In this document: piece after piece, positions 1-7,720 of the stretch
How the letters are laid out: the number at the start of each line of letters is the position of its first letter
Numbering within the stretch: the first letter of the stretch is position 1
Assembly: GCA_913775175.1 (NCBI GenBank)
Contig: CAJYKU010000034.1
Span: 1-64,000 of the forward strand
Reading direction: 5' to 3'
Origin: an uncultured Pantoea sp.
GTDB taxonomy: Bacteria > Pseudomonadota > Gammaproteobacteria > Enterobacterales > Enterobacteriaceae
Length of the DNA stretch: 64,000 nucleotides
The notes under the pieces: generated by a model
The model's input: only the letters and a program-made list of their open reading frames with translations
What the model was told of the DNA's origin: nothing
Database searches by the model: none
Translations under genes and position numbers: made by a program

Positions 1-59
1 AACGGTGTTTTTTCGTCGCCGAAATGCACCGATAACTTCTCTACATTTAATAACGCCAT
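1..59 (-). CDS. dppD: Dipeptide ABC transporter ATP-binding protein DppD (5' end only)
   Basis: Only the first 19 codons are inside the window; the gene runs off the left edge. The visible N-terminus starts MALLNVEKLSVHFGDEK, which matches the start of DppD, one of the two ATPases (DppD, DppF) that power dipeptide import. It begins 12 bp after the dppC stop, as expected for the dppABCDF operon. The Walker motifs lie outside the window, so the call rests on the N-terminal match and the gene order. Confidence 0.88.
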   Translation of the reverse strand, partial: MALLNVEKLSVHFGDEKTP

Positions 60-71
60 CTCGGTGCCTCT

Positions 72-977
72 TTACTGCTTGAGTTTCGGGTCGAGTGCAT
101 CACGCAAACCATCGCCCATGAGGTTGAATGCCAGTACCGTCAGCAGGATGACCAGTCCGGGAAAGGTCACCACCCACCAGGCACTTTGCGCATACTGCAG
201 CACATCGGAGAGCATGGTGCCCCACTCCGGTGTTGGTGGCTGCGCCCCCATTCCGAGAAAGCCCAGCGCCGCCATATCAAGGATGGCGTTGGAGAAACCC
301 AGTGATGCCTGCACGATAAGCGGTGCCAGGCAGTTGGGCAGAATATTGATAAACATCTGGCGCAGTGTCCCCGCGCCCGCCACACCGGAGGCCGTCACAT
401 AGTCACGGCTCATTTCAACCAGCACTGCTGCACGCGTCAGACGGATATAGTGTGGAAGCGCCACAAAGGTAATCGCCAGTGAGGCATTCACGATAGAGGG
501 GCCAAAGATTGCCACCAGCACCAGTGCCAGCAGCAGGCTTGGCAGCGCCAGCATAATATCGACCAGACGCATGATTACAGCGTCTGTCACGCCGCCAAGA
601 TAGCCCGCCATCAGACCAAAGATCACGCCAAGAATCAGTGACAGCACAACCACCAGACAGCCCACCAGCAGTGAGAGCCGCGCGCCATACATCAGGCGTG
701 AAAGAATATCGCGGCCTACATCATCGGTACCCAGAATAAATTTCCAGCTTCCTCCCTCCTGCCACACCGGTGGGTGCAGCAGCGCGTCGCGGAACTGCTC
801 CGAAGGCGCATGGGGAGCCAGTAAACTGGCAAAGAGTGCAATCAGCAGCATCAGCGTGATATATATCAGACCAATCACTGCGCCTTTATTGCGTTTGAAA
901 TAGTGCCAGAATTCCTGAAACGGGGTCATCGGCTTAGGTGCAGCGGTTACGCTTGCGGGATCAACAGCAGACATCAT
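72..977 (-). CDS. dppC: Dipeptide ABC transporter permease DppC
   Basis: Inner-membrane permease of the Dpp importer, which moves dipeptides (and in E. coli also 5-aminolevulinate) from the periplasm with DppA, DppB and the DppDF ATPases. At 301 residues it is one longer than E. coli DppC and matches it nearly throughout, including the cytoplasmic N-terminal stretch PMTPFQEFWHYFKRNKGA, the conserved LLGTDDVGRD-type motif (here ILGTDDVGRDILSRL) and the C-terminus DALDPKLKQ. About six membrane segments are visible. The EAA-type loop that contacts the ATPases follows VTASGVAGAG. It sits 7 bp downstream of dppB in the same operon. Confidence 0.97.
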   Translation of the reverse strand: MMSAVDPASVTAAPKPMTPFQEFWHYFKRNKGAVIGLIYITLMLLIALFASLLAPHAPSEQFRDALLHPPVWQEGGSWKFILGTDDVGRDILSRLMYGARLSLLVGCLVVVLSLILGVIFGLMAGYLGGVTDAVIMRLVDIMLALPSLLLALVLVAIFGPSIVNASLAITFVALPHYIRLTRAAVLVEMSRDYVTASGVAGAGTLRQMFINILPNCLAPLIVQASLGFSNAILDMAALGFLGMGAQPPTPEWGTMLSDVLQYAQSAWWVVTFPGLVILLTVLAFNLMGDGLRDALDPKLKQ

Positions 978-984
978 TCCCCCC

Positions 985-2004
985 TTATTTTTTATGTCTG
1001 ATGCGTGGATTCACCACGCCATACAGCAGATCAACCAGCAGGTTGACCAGAATAATCAGGATTGCGACCAGCAATACGCCGCCCTGCACCACCGGATAGT
1101 CGCGGCGTTGCAAGGCTTCAATCAGCCAGCGGCCAAGTCCCGGCCAGGAGAAGATGGTTTCTGTTAAAATCGCGCCCGCCAGCAGCGTTCCGACCTGCAG
1201 ACCAATCACTGTGACCACCGGCAACATCGCATTACGCAGAGCATGAACCACGATAACGCGCATACGCGTCAATCCTTTGGCACGCGCGGTGCGGATATAA
1301 TCCTCACCCAGTACCTCCAGCATTGAGGAGCGCGTCATACGTACAATCACCGCCAGTGGAATAGTGCCGAGTACAATAGCGGGCAGCAGCATATGCATCA
1401 CTGCATCTTTGAAATCGCCCTCCTCGCCCCATAACAGCGTATCGATAAGCATAAAGCCCGTTAGTGGATGGCTGTCGTCAAGAAAGATAGTGTCACTGAC
1501 ACGTCCGGAAACCGGCGTGAGGTTAAGCTGAACGGATACCAGCATAATCAGCATGATACCCCACCAGAAAATCGGCATTGAGTAGCCAGTCAGTGAGATA
1601 CCTACTGCGGTGTGATCAAAAACAGACCCGCGTTTTACCGCTGCCAGCACCCCAACCGGGATGCCGACAACGATAGCGAAAAGCATGGCGCAGATCCCCA
1701 GCTCCAGAGTTGCCTGAAAACGCGGCACAAACTCATTCCATACCGGGATACGGCTTTTCAGTGAAATACCGAGATCGCCATGCAGTACGCCATTGATATA
1801 AGTGATGTACTGTTTCCACATTGGCTGGTCGAGGCCAAACTGCGCCATCAACTGAGCGTGACGCTCCGGGGAGATACCGCGTTCGCCCGCCATGATCAGC
1901 ACCGGGTCGCCGGGGATCAAATGCACAAACGCAAAGGTCAACAAAGTGATACCGATAAACGTTGGGATGACAAGACCCAGACGTCGGAGTATGAATTGCA
2001 GCAT
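985..2004 (-). CDS. dppB: Dipeptide ABC transporter permease DppB
   Basis: First permease of the dipeptide importer and partner of DppC in the inner membrane. With the start at MLQFILRRLGLVIPTF it is 339 residues, the E. coli length. An in-frame ATG five codons upstream (MRIRL) is possible but breaks the family N-terminus. Family features include the IPGDP motif after the first membrane segment, DYIRTARAKGL as the ATPase-contact loop, and the C-terminal GVVNPRIRHKK. It is separated from dppA by a 200-bp spacer with strong hairpins. Such spacers usually let the binding protein be made in excess over the permeases. Confidence 0.96.
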   Translation of the reverse strand: MLQFILRRLGLVIPTFIGITLLTFAFVHLIPGDPVLIMAGERGISPERHAQLMAQFGLDQPMWKQYITYINGVLHGDLGISLKSRIPVWNEFVPRFQATLELGICAMLFAIVVGIPVGVLAAVKRGSVFDHTAVGISLTGYSMPIFWWGIMLIMLVSVQLNLTPVSGRVSDTIFLDDSHPLTGFMLIDTLLWGEEGDFKDAVMHMLLPAIVLGTIPLAVIVRMTRSSMLEVLGEDYIRTARAKGLTRMRVIVVHALRNAMLPVVTVIGLQVGTLLAGAILTETIFSWPGLGRWLIEALQRRDYPVVQGGVLLVAILIILVNLLVDLLYGVVNPRIRHKK

Positions 2005-2142
2005 AAGCCGGATTCTCAATCATTTTCCCGAGACGGCACGCCGTCAGGGGACTACATTGCCCACAACGCGCGGTCGGCAAAGCCGGGCGCGACGCAAGAA
2101 GCGCTTCTGTTAACGTATTTGCCGGAAAAAAGTACGGACTGC

Positions 2143-2184
2143 GGATAGTGAAGTGACTATCCGAGGGCCAGCATGCTGGCCCTC
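2143..2184 (-). promoter_or_regulatory. Two back-to-back hairpins in the dppA-dppB spacer
   Basis: Directly after the dppA stop the minus-strand message meets a 22-bp perfect palindrome (2163-2184, core GGCCAGCATGCTGGCC), then a 7-bp stem with a 6-nt loop (2143-2162, GGATAGT/ACTATCC). Neither is followed by a T-run. This looks like a processing or stabilising structure, or a partial attenuator, rather than a full terminator. It would fit higher dppA than dppBCDF expression. The role is inferred from position. Confidence 0.6.
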
Positions 2185-2204
2185 ACCGTGATAATCCGAA
2201 AGGG

Positions 2205-3815
2205 TTATTCCTGAATATCGACGTTTTCGAAGTGATGTTTGCCCAATGGATCCACTACGTAGCCGCTGACTTTCTTACTGACAGGCTCATACACCGTAGA
2301 GTGTGCAATAATCAGTGCCGGTGCCTGATCGTGCATAACCACCTGCGCCTGCTTGTAAAGCTCAACACGTTTGTTGTGATCGGCTTCGGCTCGTGCTGGC
2401 TGAATCAGATCCTCAAACGGCTTGTAGCACCAGCGCGAATAGTTAGAACCATCTTTTGCTGCCGCACAGCTAAACAGCGTGGCAAAGAAGTTATCCGGAT
2501 CGCCATTATCGCCGGTCCATCCCATCATAACTGTCTGATGTTCACCCGCTTTAGCACGCTTGAGATATTCGCCCCACTCGTAGGTGACAATTTTGGCTTT
2601 CACGCCAATTTTTGCCCAGTCAGCCTGAACCATTTCCGCCATACGACGCGCGTTGGGGTTATAAGGACGCTGTACCGGCATTGCCCAGAGATCGATAGAG
2701 AAGCCATCAGCCATACCCGCCTCTTTCAGCAGTGCTTTGGCTTTTTCCGGGTCGTAAGCGTAATCTTTTATCTGATCGTTGTAGCCCCACATAGTCGGCG
2801 GAATCAGATTTTTCGCTGCCTGACCAGCTCCCTGATAAACTGCGTCGATGATCGCCTGCTTGTTCACTGCCATGGTCAGCGCCTGGCGTACCTTGACGTT
2901 ATCCAGCGGCTTCTTCTCAGTGTTGAAAGAGAGATAACCGACGTTCAGCCCAGGCTGCTCCATCAGGTTGATTTTGCTATCTTTCTTCATGCTGGCGATA
3001 TCAGCAGGGTTCGGATAAGGCATCACCTGACACTCACCCTTCTGCAGTTTGGCGTAACGCACTGACGCATCGGGGGTGATTGAGAAAACCAGTCGATCAA
3101 TTTTTGGTTTTGTGCCCCAGAAATCCGGGTTTGCTTTATACAGAATGCGGGAATCTTTCTGATACTGCTGCAGCACAAAAGGACCCGTGCCCACAGGATT
3201 GAGATCGAGTTTTTCCGGTGTACCTGCTTTCAGCATGTTGTCCGCATACTCTTTGGACAGAATTGAAGCGAAGTCCATACCGAGATCGGCCAGGAAAGGC
3301 GCTTCCGGCCGCGTCAGCGTGAAACGCACGGTGTGATCGTCAACTTTTTCTACTTTGGCAATCAGCTTCGGCATATCCATGCCTTCAAAATATTCGTAGC
3401 TGCCGCCAGAGACGCCGTGGAATTTGTTGTTTTTATCAAGCTGGCGTTCAAATGAAAACACTACGTCATCCGCATTGAATGGACGCGTTGGTTTGAACTC
3501 TTTCGTAGTCTGCCACTTAACACCCTGACGCAGATGGAAGGTGTAGGTTTTGCCATCTGCGCTAACATCCCACTTTTCAGCCAGGCCAGGCTGCAGCTCT
3601 GTGGTGCCGGTTTTGAACTCAACCAGACGGTTATAGATCGGCACGGAGCTGGCATCATACGTGGTGCCAGAGGTAAACAGCTGCGGGTTAAAACCTTCCG
3701 GAGAACCTTCTGAACAGTAGACAAGCGTTTTCGCCTGGACACCGGCAGCTACAGTCATAGCAATCAGGCTGAGACCGACCTTCAGCATCCTGGATTTGGC
3801 CAGGGAGTTAATCAT
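2205..3815 (-). CDS. dppA: Periplasmic dipeptide-binding protein DppA
   Basis: Solute-binding protein of the dipeptide importer (SBP family 5), which captures peptides in the periplasm and also serves dipeptide chemotaxis in E. coli. The start at MINSLAKSRML is preferred over an ATG four codons upstream, because GGAG lies 7 nt before it. Residues 1-28 form a signal peptide that ends in VQA, leaving the mature start KTLVYCSEGSPEGFNPQ as in E. coli DppA. The protein is 536 residues against 535 in E. coli. Conserved stretches include GTGPF and MGWTGDNGDPDNFF. It is the first gene of dppABCDF. Confidence 0.97.
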   Translation of the reverse strand: MINSLAKSRMLKVGLSLIAMTVAAGVQAKTLVYCSEGSPEGFNPQLFTSGTTYDASSVPIYNRLVEFKTGTTELQPGLAEKWDVSADGKTYTFHLRQGVKWQTTKEFKPTRPFNADDVVFSFERQLDKNNKFHGVSGGSYEYFEGMDMPKLIAKVEKVDDHTVRFTLTRPEAPFLADLGMDFASILSKEYADNMLKAGTPEKLDLNPVGTGPFVLQQYQKDSRILYKANPDFWGTKPKIDRLVFSITPDASVRYAKLQKGECQVMPYPNPADIASMKKDSKINLMEQPGLNVGYLSFNTEKKPLDNVKVRQALTMAVNKQAIIDAVYQGAGQAAKNLIPPTMWGYNDQIKDYAYDPEKAKALLKEAGMADGFSIDLWAMPVQRPYNPNARRMAEMVQADWAKIGVKAKIVTYEWGEYLKRAKAGEHQTVMMGWTGDNGDPDNFFATLFSCAAAKDGSNYSRWCYKPFEDLIQPARAEADHNKRVELYKQAQVVMHDQAPALIIAHSTVYEPVSKKVSGYVVDPLGKHHFENVDIQE

Positions 3816-3821
3816 GTTTTG

Positions 3822-3850
3822 CTCCATTGTGATGTGATGTTGTGTGCATC
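3822..3850 (-). promoter_or_regulatory. CA-rich ribosome-binding region of dppA, candidate GcvB sRNA target
   Basis: The mRNA just ahead of and overlapping the dppA Shine-Dalgarno site reads as a CA-rich tract (CACACAACATCACATCACAA). In E. coli and Salmonella the sRNA GcvB represses dppA by pairing its GU-rich segment with such CA-rich sequence. The sequence feature is visible; regulation by GcvB here is inference. Confidence 0.5.
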
Positions 3851-3960
3851 GCCCGTCCTCTGATTTTTTTATGCGGTACGGGCAGGTCTTTAAGCGACCA
3901 GAATGTGAGCGGTTATTGTTGTTGCGCTGGCGTCATAAAACGGCCGGGCATTTCCGTCTC

Positions 3961-3989
3961 TACATTTTACTGAAGCATCAATTTGTCAA
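3961..3989 (-). promoter_or_regulatory. Candidate dppA promoter
   Basis: On the minus strand a perfect -35 TTGACA (3984-3989) is followed 17 bp later by AATGTA, or 14 bp later by TAAAAT. Transcription from here would give an untranslated leader of roughly 140 nt, comparable to the long dppA leader of E. coli. The -10 element is weak, so the exact start is uncertain. Confidence 0.45.
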
Positions 3990-4502
3990 CAGTTGCAACG
4001 AACGTCAATACAACCCAGGGTTATTTACACAGAGTGTGAGTAAGTGCAAGCAACGATAAAAAAGAGTGTTGTGATGATTATGCGAAATATAAAGCGATGA
4101 AAAAGCGCTCAGTACCGCTGGATTATCTGGCTGAGCATGGTAATAGCAGTGATTATCACCGCTAAAAAACATTTAAAAGTTGCCAGTAAATGCTGAATAT
4201 ATGAACGATTACCTGTGCGTTATGACGTTCAGGCAGCGGAATATGCTGGCATAATCACATAAGAAATCAGTAAAAAGCACAAAGCGGTCATAAGCAGATT
4301 TTGCCGCGAATTAAGTGGTGTGCGTTTGATGTGGCAAGGGATGCCGCAGGGGAAGCGAGGGTTAATCATCTTTAGCGGTGAGAACAGCAGCGGAAGAGGT
4401 AAATTTATAGTTTTAGCAGCAGTGACGCTTTTACGACGTTATGCGTTTCAGTGCCATCCTGATGCGTTTTGTCAGAACAGAAGCTGACTGCCACCACAAA
4501 TG
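3990..4502. other. Gene-free spacer upstream of dppA
   Basis: About 0.5 kb between the dppA promoter and the tRNA terminator. It is AT-richer than its surroundings and holds no open frame with a ribosome-binding site. A 22-codon frame at 4097-4165 lacks a Shine-Dalgarno sequence and is not called. No repeat or RNA gene was recognised. Confidence 0.5.
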
Positions 4503-4532
4503 AAAAAAGCCTGCTTTCACAAGCAGGCTTTT
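4503..4532 (-). terminator. Rho-independent terminator of the proline tRNA gene
   Basis: On the minus strand, just after the tRNA CCA end, a 10-bp stem (AAGCCTGCTT/AAGCAGGCTT with a 4-nt loop) is followed by six T residues. It ends the tRNA transcript before the dppA region. Confidence 0.85.
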
Positions 4533-4538
4533 CGAAGA

Positions 4539-4615
4539 TGGTCGGCGAGAGAGGATTCGAACCTCCGACCCACTGGTCCCAAACCAGTTGCGCTACCAAG
4601 CTGCGCTACTCGCCG
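4539..4615 (-). tRNA. tRNA-Pro with anticodon UGG
   Basis: A 77-nt tRNA read on the minus strand from CGGCGAGTAGCGCAGC to an encoded CCA end. The acceptor stem is CGGCGAG/CTCGCCG. The anticodon arm is ACTGG-TTTGGGA-CCAGT, giving anticodon UGG. The T-arm holds GGTTCGAATCC. The sequence matches what I recall of E. coli proM, the UGG isoacceptor. Yet the location, between dppA and eptB, is where E. coli carries proK, the CGG isoacceptor. The UGG tRNA can read all four proline codons when modified. Confidence 0.95.
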
Positions 4616-4625
4616 ATGGGGGCGA

Positions 4626-4654
4626 ATATTACTGCTGCCCCTTTACAGCGTCAA
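4626..4654 (-). promoter_or_regulatory. Promoter of the tRNA-Pro gene
   Basis: TTGACG (4649-4654), a 17-bp spacer and TAATAT (4626-4631) on the minus strand are followed by a GC-rich stretch before the mature tRNA. The GC-rich discriminator is typical of stable-RNA promoters under stringent control. Confidence 0.75.
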
Positions 4655-4736
4655 TCCCTTTTACCCTAAAACGCCGTTAACTGCCTGGAAAGCAGCCAAC
4701 CCTGCCAGCCACTTTGCTGGCAGAGGGCGATTCAGT

Positions 4737-6431
4737 TTACAGACTCACTGATGTTTTAGCGGCTGCAGGCGCCTGGCACCAGTTATTTGCCGGGTTTATC
4801 CCGCCATTTGGTGAGGTATAACCCAGACAGCCAAGAATGGTATCAAACAGCTCTACATGGCGATGTGTTTTGCCTATCCGCTGCTGCGCCTGCAGCCGCT
4901 CAAAGTTACTGCGGTTGGCAGAATCGGCCAGATATTTATCCGACGCCCAGACCATCATTGGTACGCGAAACTGCTCCGCCGGTGCCATCTCGCGTGGCGT
5001 ACCATGCAGGTGCATATTTTCACTGATCGATTCACCATGATCTGCCGCGTAAAATACCAGAGCCTTCTTATCGCGTAGCTGATCCAGCACGCTATCCAGC
5101 ATCGTGTCGACATAGAGCACCGAGTTGTCATAAGCGTTGATCAACTGTGCTTTACTGCAGGTATCATCAACACCCAGGCACTCTGGCTGATAGCGGGCAA
5201 AGCTGCGCGGATAGCGTTGCGAGTAGAGGTAGTGCGAGCCTTTGGTATGCAGTACCACCAGATGTTTCCCTTTGGGAAAACGCTGCAGGGATGCCTGGAG
5301 TTCCGGTATCAGCAGCATGTCATCAACCGCTTTACCCTGGTTACGTTTTTCTGAACCAATCTGCTCGCGGAACGAGAAATTATTCACATCTGCATTATCG
5401 TAGAACCAGACTTCACTCTGCATCGCAAAAAGTTCAGAGGTAAAGCCGAGCTGTTTCATTACAGCAAAGATATTCTGCTCTTTCAGCGTGCGCCCTGGAT
5501 TATCCATGGTGCCGCCTTCGCGTACAAACATGCAGCGTAGCGATAGCTTGGTCGCGGTATCACAGGATTCACCGCGAAACGCGACCAGATTCTTCTCTTT
5601 CGACAGTTTTGGTGTGGTATCACGGTCATAACCCAGCAGGCCCATATGATCCCAGCGCGTGGTTTCACCAATGACAAATACTACATAGGTATCGTCAATG
5701 CCCGGCGGTGCAATATAGGTAAATTTCTCTGCCGGATTAAACAGCGATTCGCTATCCAGTTTTTCATCGACTTTGGTCCAGGTAAACAGACCCAGCGCGG
5801 CAATCCAGTTTGAAGGCAGATAGGAGTGTGCCACTACACCGCCGTAACTGGGCAGGTCGATATTAGTGATCTCTTCCTGTGCTTTCTGCAGCTTGTCGAA
5901 ATAACGAATTGGCAGCCAGACCAGCGCAACGCTCAGCAGCAAAATCGCCACTGGTTTAAGGCGATGTCCAGGCGTTTTTAGCTGCTCAATCAACGTCATA
6001 CGCAGCCGGTTACGCCAGATCAGCAGCAGTGGCAGCGCACTCACCAGCACCATCCACACCACAAAGTGCAGACCGATCACCTCTTTGGAGAGATCGATAT
6101 CGGTTGTCATCACTGACGCCACAATACCGTAACCGATCACGACATTGAAAAAGGTCATGTAGTAGGCTGCTGCCACTGAGATCACAACCAGCAACGTGGC
6201 CAGTACCCGGTAAACCCACCGGCCGCCAAGTGATAGCAGGCGCATCAGGAAAAATGTCAGCAGAACAGCGGCCGTCACTTCTGCAGCGGCAGAGAGCCAG
6301 TCTGAAAAAGTAGATTGCGTGAGAAAGCCATCAAAACGGCGATAGAAGATTGGCAGGTTTAGCAGAATGCCAAGATAAAGCGCGAGCAGCAGCGAGAGCT
6401 TCTGCTGAGTTAAGCCTTTGATATAATTCAT
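4737..6431 (-). CDS. eptB: Kdo2-lipid A phosphoethanolamine transferase EptB
   Basis: Inner-membrane enzyme that transfers phosphoethanolamine from phosphatidylethanolamine to the outer Kdo sugar of lipopolysaccharide on the periplasmic side. The 564 residues fit the family (563 in E. coli). Membrane segments occupy about residues 10-175, and the sulfatase-like catalytic domain follows from about 240. Visible active-site elements are the metal-binding IGETTRWDH (Glu256), the nucleophile Thr294 in CDTATKLS, and the metal-site AADHGES and HLHGTP motifs. It neighbours the proline tRNA and dpp as in E. coli. In E. coli it is repressed by the sRNA MgrR, which cannot be judged here. Confidence 0.95.
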   Translation of the reverse strand: MNYIKGLTQQKLSLLLALYLGILLNLPIFYRRFDGFLTQSTFSDWLSAAAEVTAAVLLTFFLMRLLSLGGRWVYRVLATLLVVISVAAAYYMTFFNVVIGYGIVASVMTTDIDLSKEVIGLHFVVWMVLVSALPLLLIWRNRLRMTLIEQLKTPGHRLKPVAILLLSVALVWLPIRYFDKLQKAQEEITNIDLPSYGGVVAHSYLPSNWIAALGLFTWTKVDEKLDSESLFNPAEKFTYIAPPGIDDTYVVFVIGETTRWDHMGLLGYDRDTTPKLSKEKNLVAFRGESCDTATKLSLRCMFVREGGTMDNPGRTLKEQNIFAVMKQLGFTSELFAMQSEVWFYDNADVNNFSFREQIGSEKRNQGKAVDDMLLIPELQASLQRFPKGKHLVVLHTKGSHYLYSQRYPRSFARYQPECLGVDDTCSKAQLINAYDNSVLYVDTMLDSVLDQLRDKKALVFYAADHGESISENMHLHGTPREMAPAEQFRVPMMVWASDKYLADSANRSNFERLQAQQRIGKTHRHVELFDTILGCLGYTSPNGGINPANNWCQAPAAAKTSVSL

Positions 6432-6649
6432 TTAAAATTTTATTTCCTGACCCGGTGTCGATTTATCACCGTTCCTGTGACTCTTTTTTGACAGCAAGGT
6501 TCGCCTGTAGAGTGGAAAGCGTGACATCCTTAAGCAGGATCGGGACAAATCTGAGCCAGTCGTCGCTGCGATGTCATTTCAAGCGCCGCAGTAGAACATT
6601 TAACCAATGGCAAGACCAGATTTTTTTACAGCAAACAACTTCAGCACTG

Positions 6650-6674
6650 AAAAAGAGGCTCCTGCAGGAGCCTC
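6650..6674 (-). terminator. Terminator of ohr
   Basis: Eight-bp stem GAGGCTCC/GGAGCCTC with loop TGCA, followed on the minus strand by a TTTTT run, 19 bp after the ohr stop codon. The remaining upstream spacer of eptB (6432-6649) shows no gene. Confidence 0.85.
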
Positions 6675-6692
6675 ATCAGACAGCAGAACGGC

Positions 6693-7121
6693 TTAGTTAA
6701 TGATATTCAGCGTAACGTCGATATTGCCGCGGGTAGCGTTGGAGTATGGGCAGACAATATGAGCAGCATCGACCAGTTTCTGCGCTTCAGCAGCGTCCAT
6801 TTCCGGCAGATGGATATTCAGAGTTGCTTCAATATTGAAACCCGTCGGGATTGGACCGATACCCACTTCACCTTCAATCCATGCCTCCTTTGGCATGGCA
6901 ATTTTGTCACGCCCGGCAACAAACTTCATTGCTCCCAGGAAACAGGCGGAGTAGCCCGCGGCAAAGAGCTGCTCCGGATTGGTCACTTCACCACCCGCGC
7001 CACCCATCTCTTTCGGCACGCCCAGCTTTACATCCAGCACATTGTCAGATGATGTTGCACGTCCATCACGACCGCCGGTTGCTTTTGCTTTCGCGGTATA
7101 GACTACTTTTTCTAACGCCAT
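6693..7121 (-). CDS. ohr: Organic hydroperoxide reductase Ohr
   Basis: Thiol-dependent cytoplasmic peroxidase of the Ohr/OsmC family that reduces organic and fatty-acid hydroperoxides, usually using lipoylated partners. It is 142 residues from the ATG preceded by GGAG; an upstream frame extension is rejected. The two catalytic cysteines are visible: Cys60 in SACFLGAMK and Cys124 in IVCPYSNATRGN, along with the N-terminal YTAKAKATGGRDG signature. The gene is paired with its regulator ohrR 74 bp upstream, with a palindromic operator between them. Confidence 0.95.
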   Translation of the reverse strand: MALEKVVYTAKAKATGGRDGRATSSDNVLDVKLGVPKEMGGAGGEVTNPEQLFAAGYSACFLGAMKFVAGRDKIAMPKEAWIEGEVGIGPIPTGFNIEATLNIHLPEMDAAEAQKLVDAAHIVCPYSNATRGNIDVTLNIIN

Positions 7122-7139
7122 CGATTTATCTCCGTTCAC

Positions 7140-7160
7140 TATATAATAGCGCGCTATATA
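7140..7160 (-). promoter_or_regulatory. Candidate OhrR operator at ohr
   Basis: A perfect 12-bp palindrome ATAGCGCGCTAT (7146-7157), flanked by TATA steps, lies 25-36 bp upstream of the ohr start and overlaps the likely -10 region. A related sequence lies ahead of ohrR at 7668-7690. A shared dyad before both genes is what an autoregulated OhrR/ohr switch predicts. Confidence 0.6.
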
Positions 7161-7195
7161 AATGCGCAGGGTTATTATCGGGCTCAGGCGCGCAG

Positions 7196-7660
7196 TTACT
7201 CTGCGCGATTGAGATTGGTGCGCAGCAGATCAAGTTGCTGCTTTAGCGCCGCCAGGGTTTCACTGTCGCAGGCAGCGGCGCACTGAATCGCCTCGGGGAT
7301 CGCTGCCGCACGCGTCTGCAGTTCGCGTCCCTCATAAGTGAGGGTTACGGCAACCTGACGCTCATCCTGGCGCGAGCGCTGACGGCGTACCAGACCGGCA
7401 CTCTCCAGACGCTTCAGCAGCGGCGTCAGTGTGGCGGAGTCAAGAAACAGCTGCTCGCCGATTTCTGACACGCTGATATCATCCTGATGCCAGAGCACCA
7501 GCATCACCAGATATTGTGGATAGGTGATCCTGAGTTCAGCCAGCTGCTGACGGTAGATTTTATGCATTGCCAGATTCGCGGAATAGAGCGCGAAGCAGAG
7601 ATGCTGATCAACCTGAAGTAGCGGTTGCGCTGATTTTTTGCCATCTTGATTACTATTCAT
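7196..7660 (-). CDS. ohrR: MarR-family peroxide-sensing repressor OhrR
   Basis: Repressor that releases ohr when organic peroxides oxidise its sensor cysteine. The chosen start MNSNQDGKK gives 154 residues; a longer frame to 7726 would overlap the neighbouring gene. A winged-helix fold is apparent at about 50-110 ([26 protein letters not shown]). The sensor Cys22 sits in [12 protein letters not shown]. Cys127 and Cys131 are also present, the same three positions used by the two-cysteine Xanthomonas OhrR type, so an intersubunit disulfide mechanism is likely. It is transcribed toward ohr and divergently from the alarmone-hydrolase gene. Confidence 0.93.
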   Translation of the reverse strand: MNSNQDGKKSAQPLLQVDQHLCFALYSANLAMHKIYRQQLAELRITYPQYLVMLVLWHQDDISVSEIGEQLFLDSATLTPLLKRLESAGLVRRQRSRQDERQVAVTLTYEGRELQTRAAAIPEAIQCAAACDSETLAALKQQLDLLRTNLNRAE

Positions 7661-7667
7661 ATCGCTT

Positions 7668-7690
7668 AAGATATATCGCGCACTATCTAA
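7668..7690 (-). promoter_or_regulatory. Candidate OhrR operator at ohrR
   Basis: Read on the minus strand this is GATAGTGCGCGATATATC, a near match to the ATAGCGCGCTATAT site at ohr. It lies in the 60-bp region between the ohrR start (7660) and the divergent gene at 7721, so OhrR could also affect that gene. Assignment is by similarity only. Confidence 0.5.
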
Positions 7691-7720
7691 TTGCAAGCTA
7701 CCTTTGCCGGAGAGTGAAAA

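Noticed and set aside
2232-3065. 277-codon open frame antisense to dppA
   Set aside because: It lies wholly inside the well-supported dppA coding sequence, has no ribosome-binding site, and its translation is rich in Arg/His/Leu as expected of an antisense shadow.
4097-4165. 22-codon frame starting MKKRSVPLDYLAEHG upstream of dppA
   Set aside because: No Shine-Dalgarno sequence and no known homologue; too short to support by eye.
6455-6700. 81-codon plus-strand frame between eptB and ohr
   Set aside because: It runs through the ohr terminator hairpin, lacks a ribosome-binding site and has no recognisable features.
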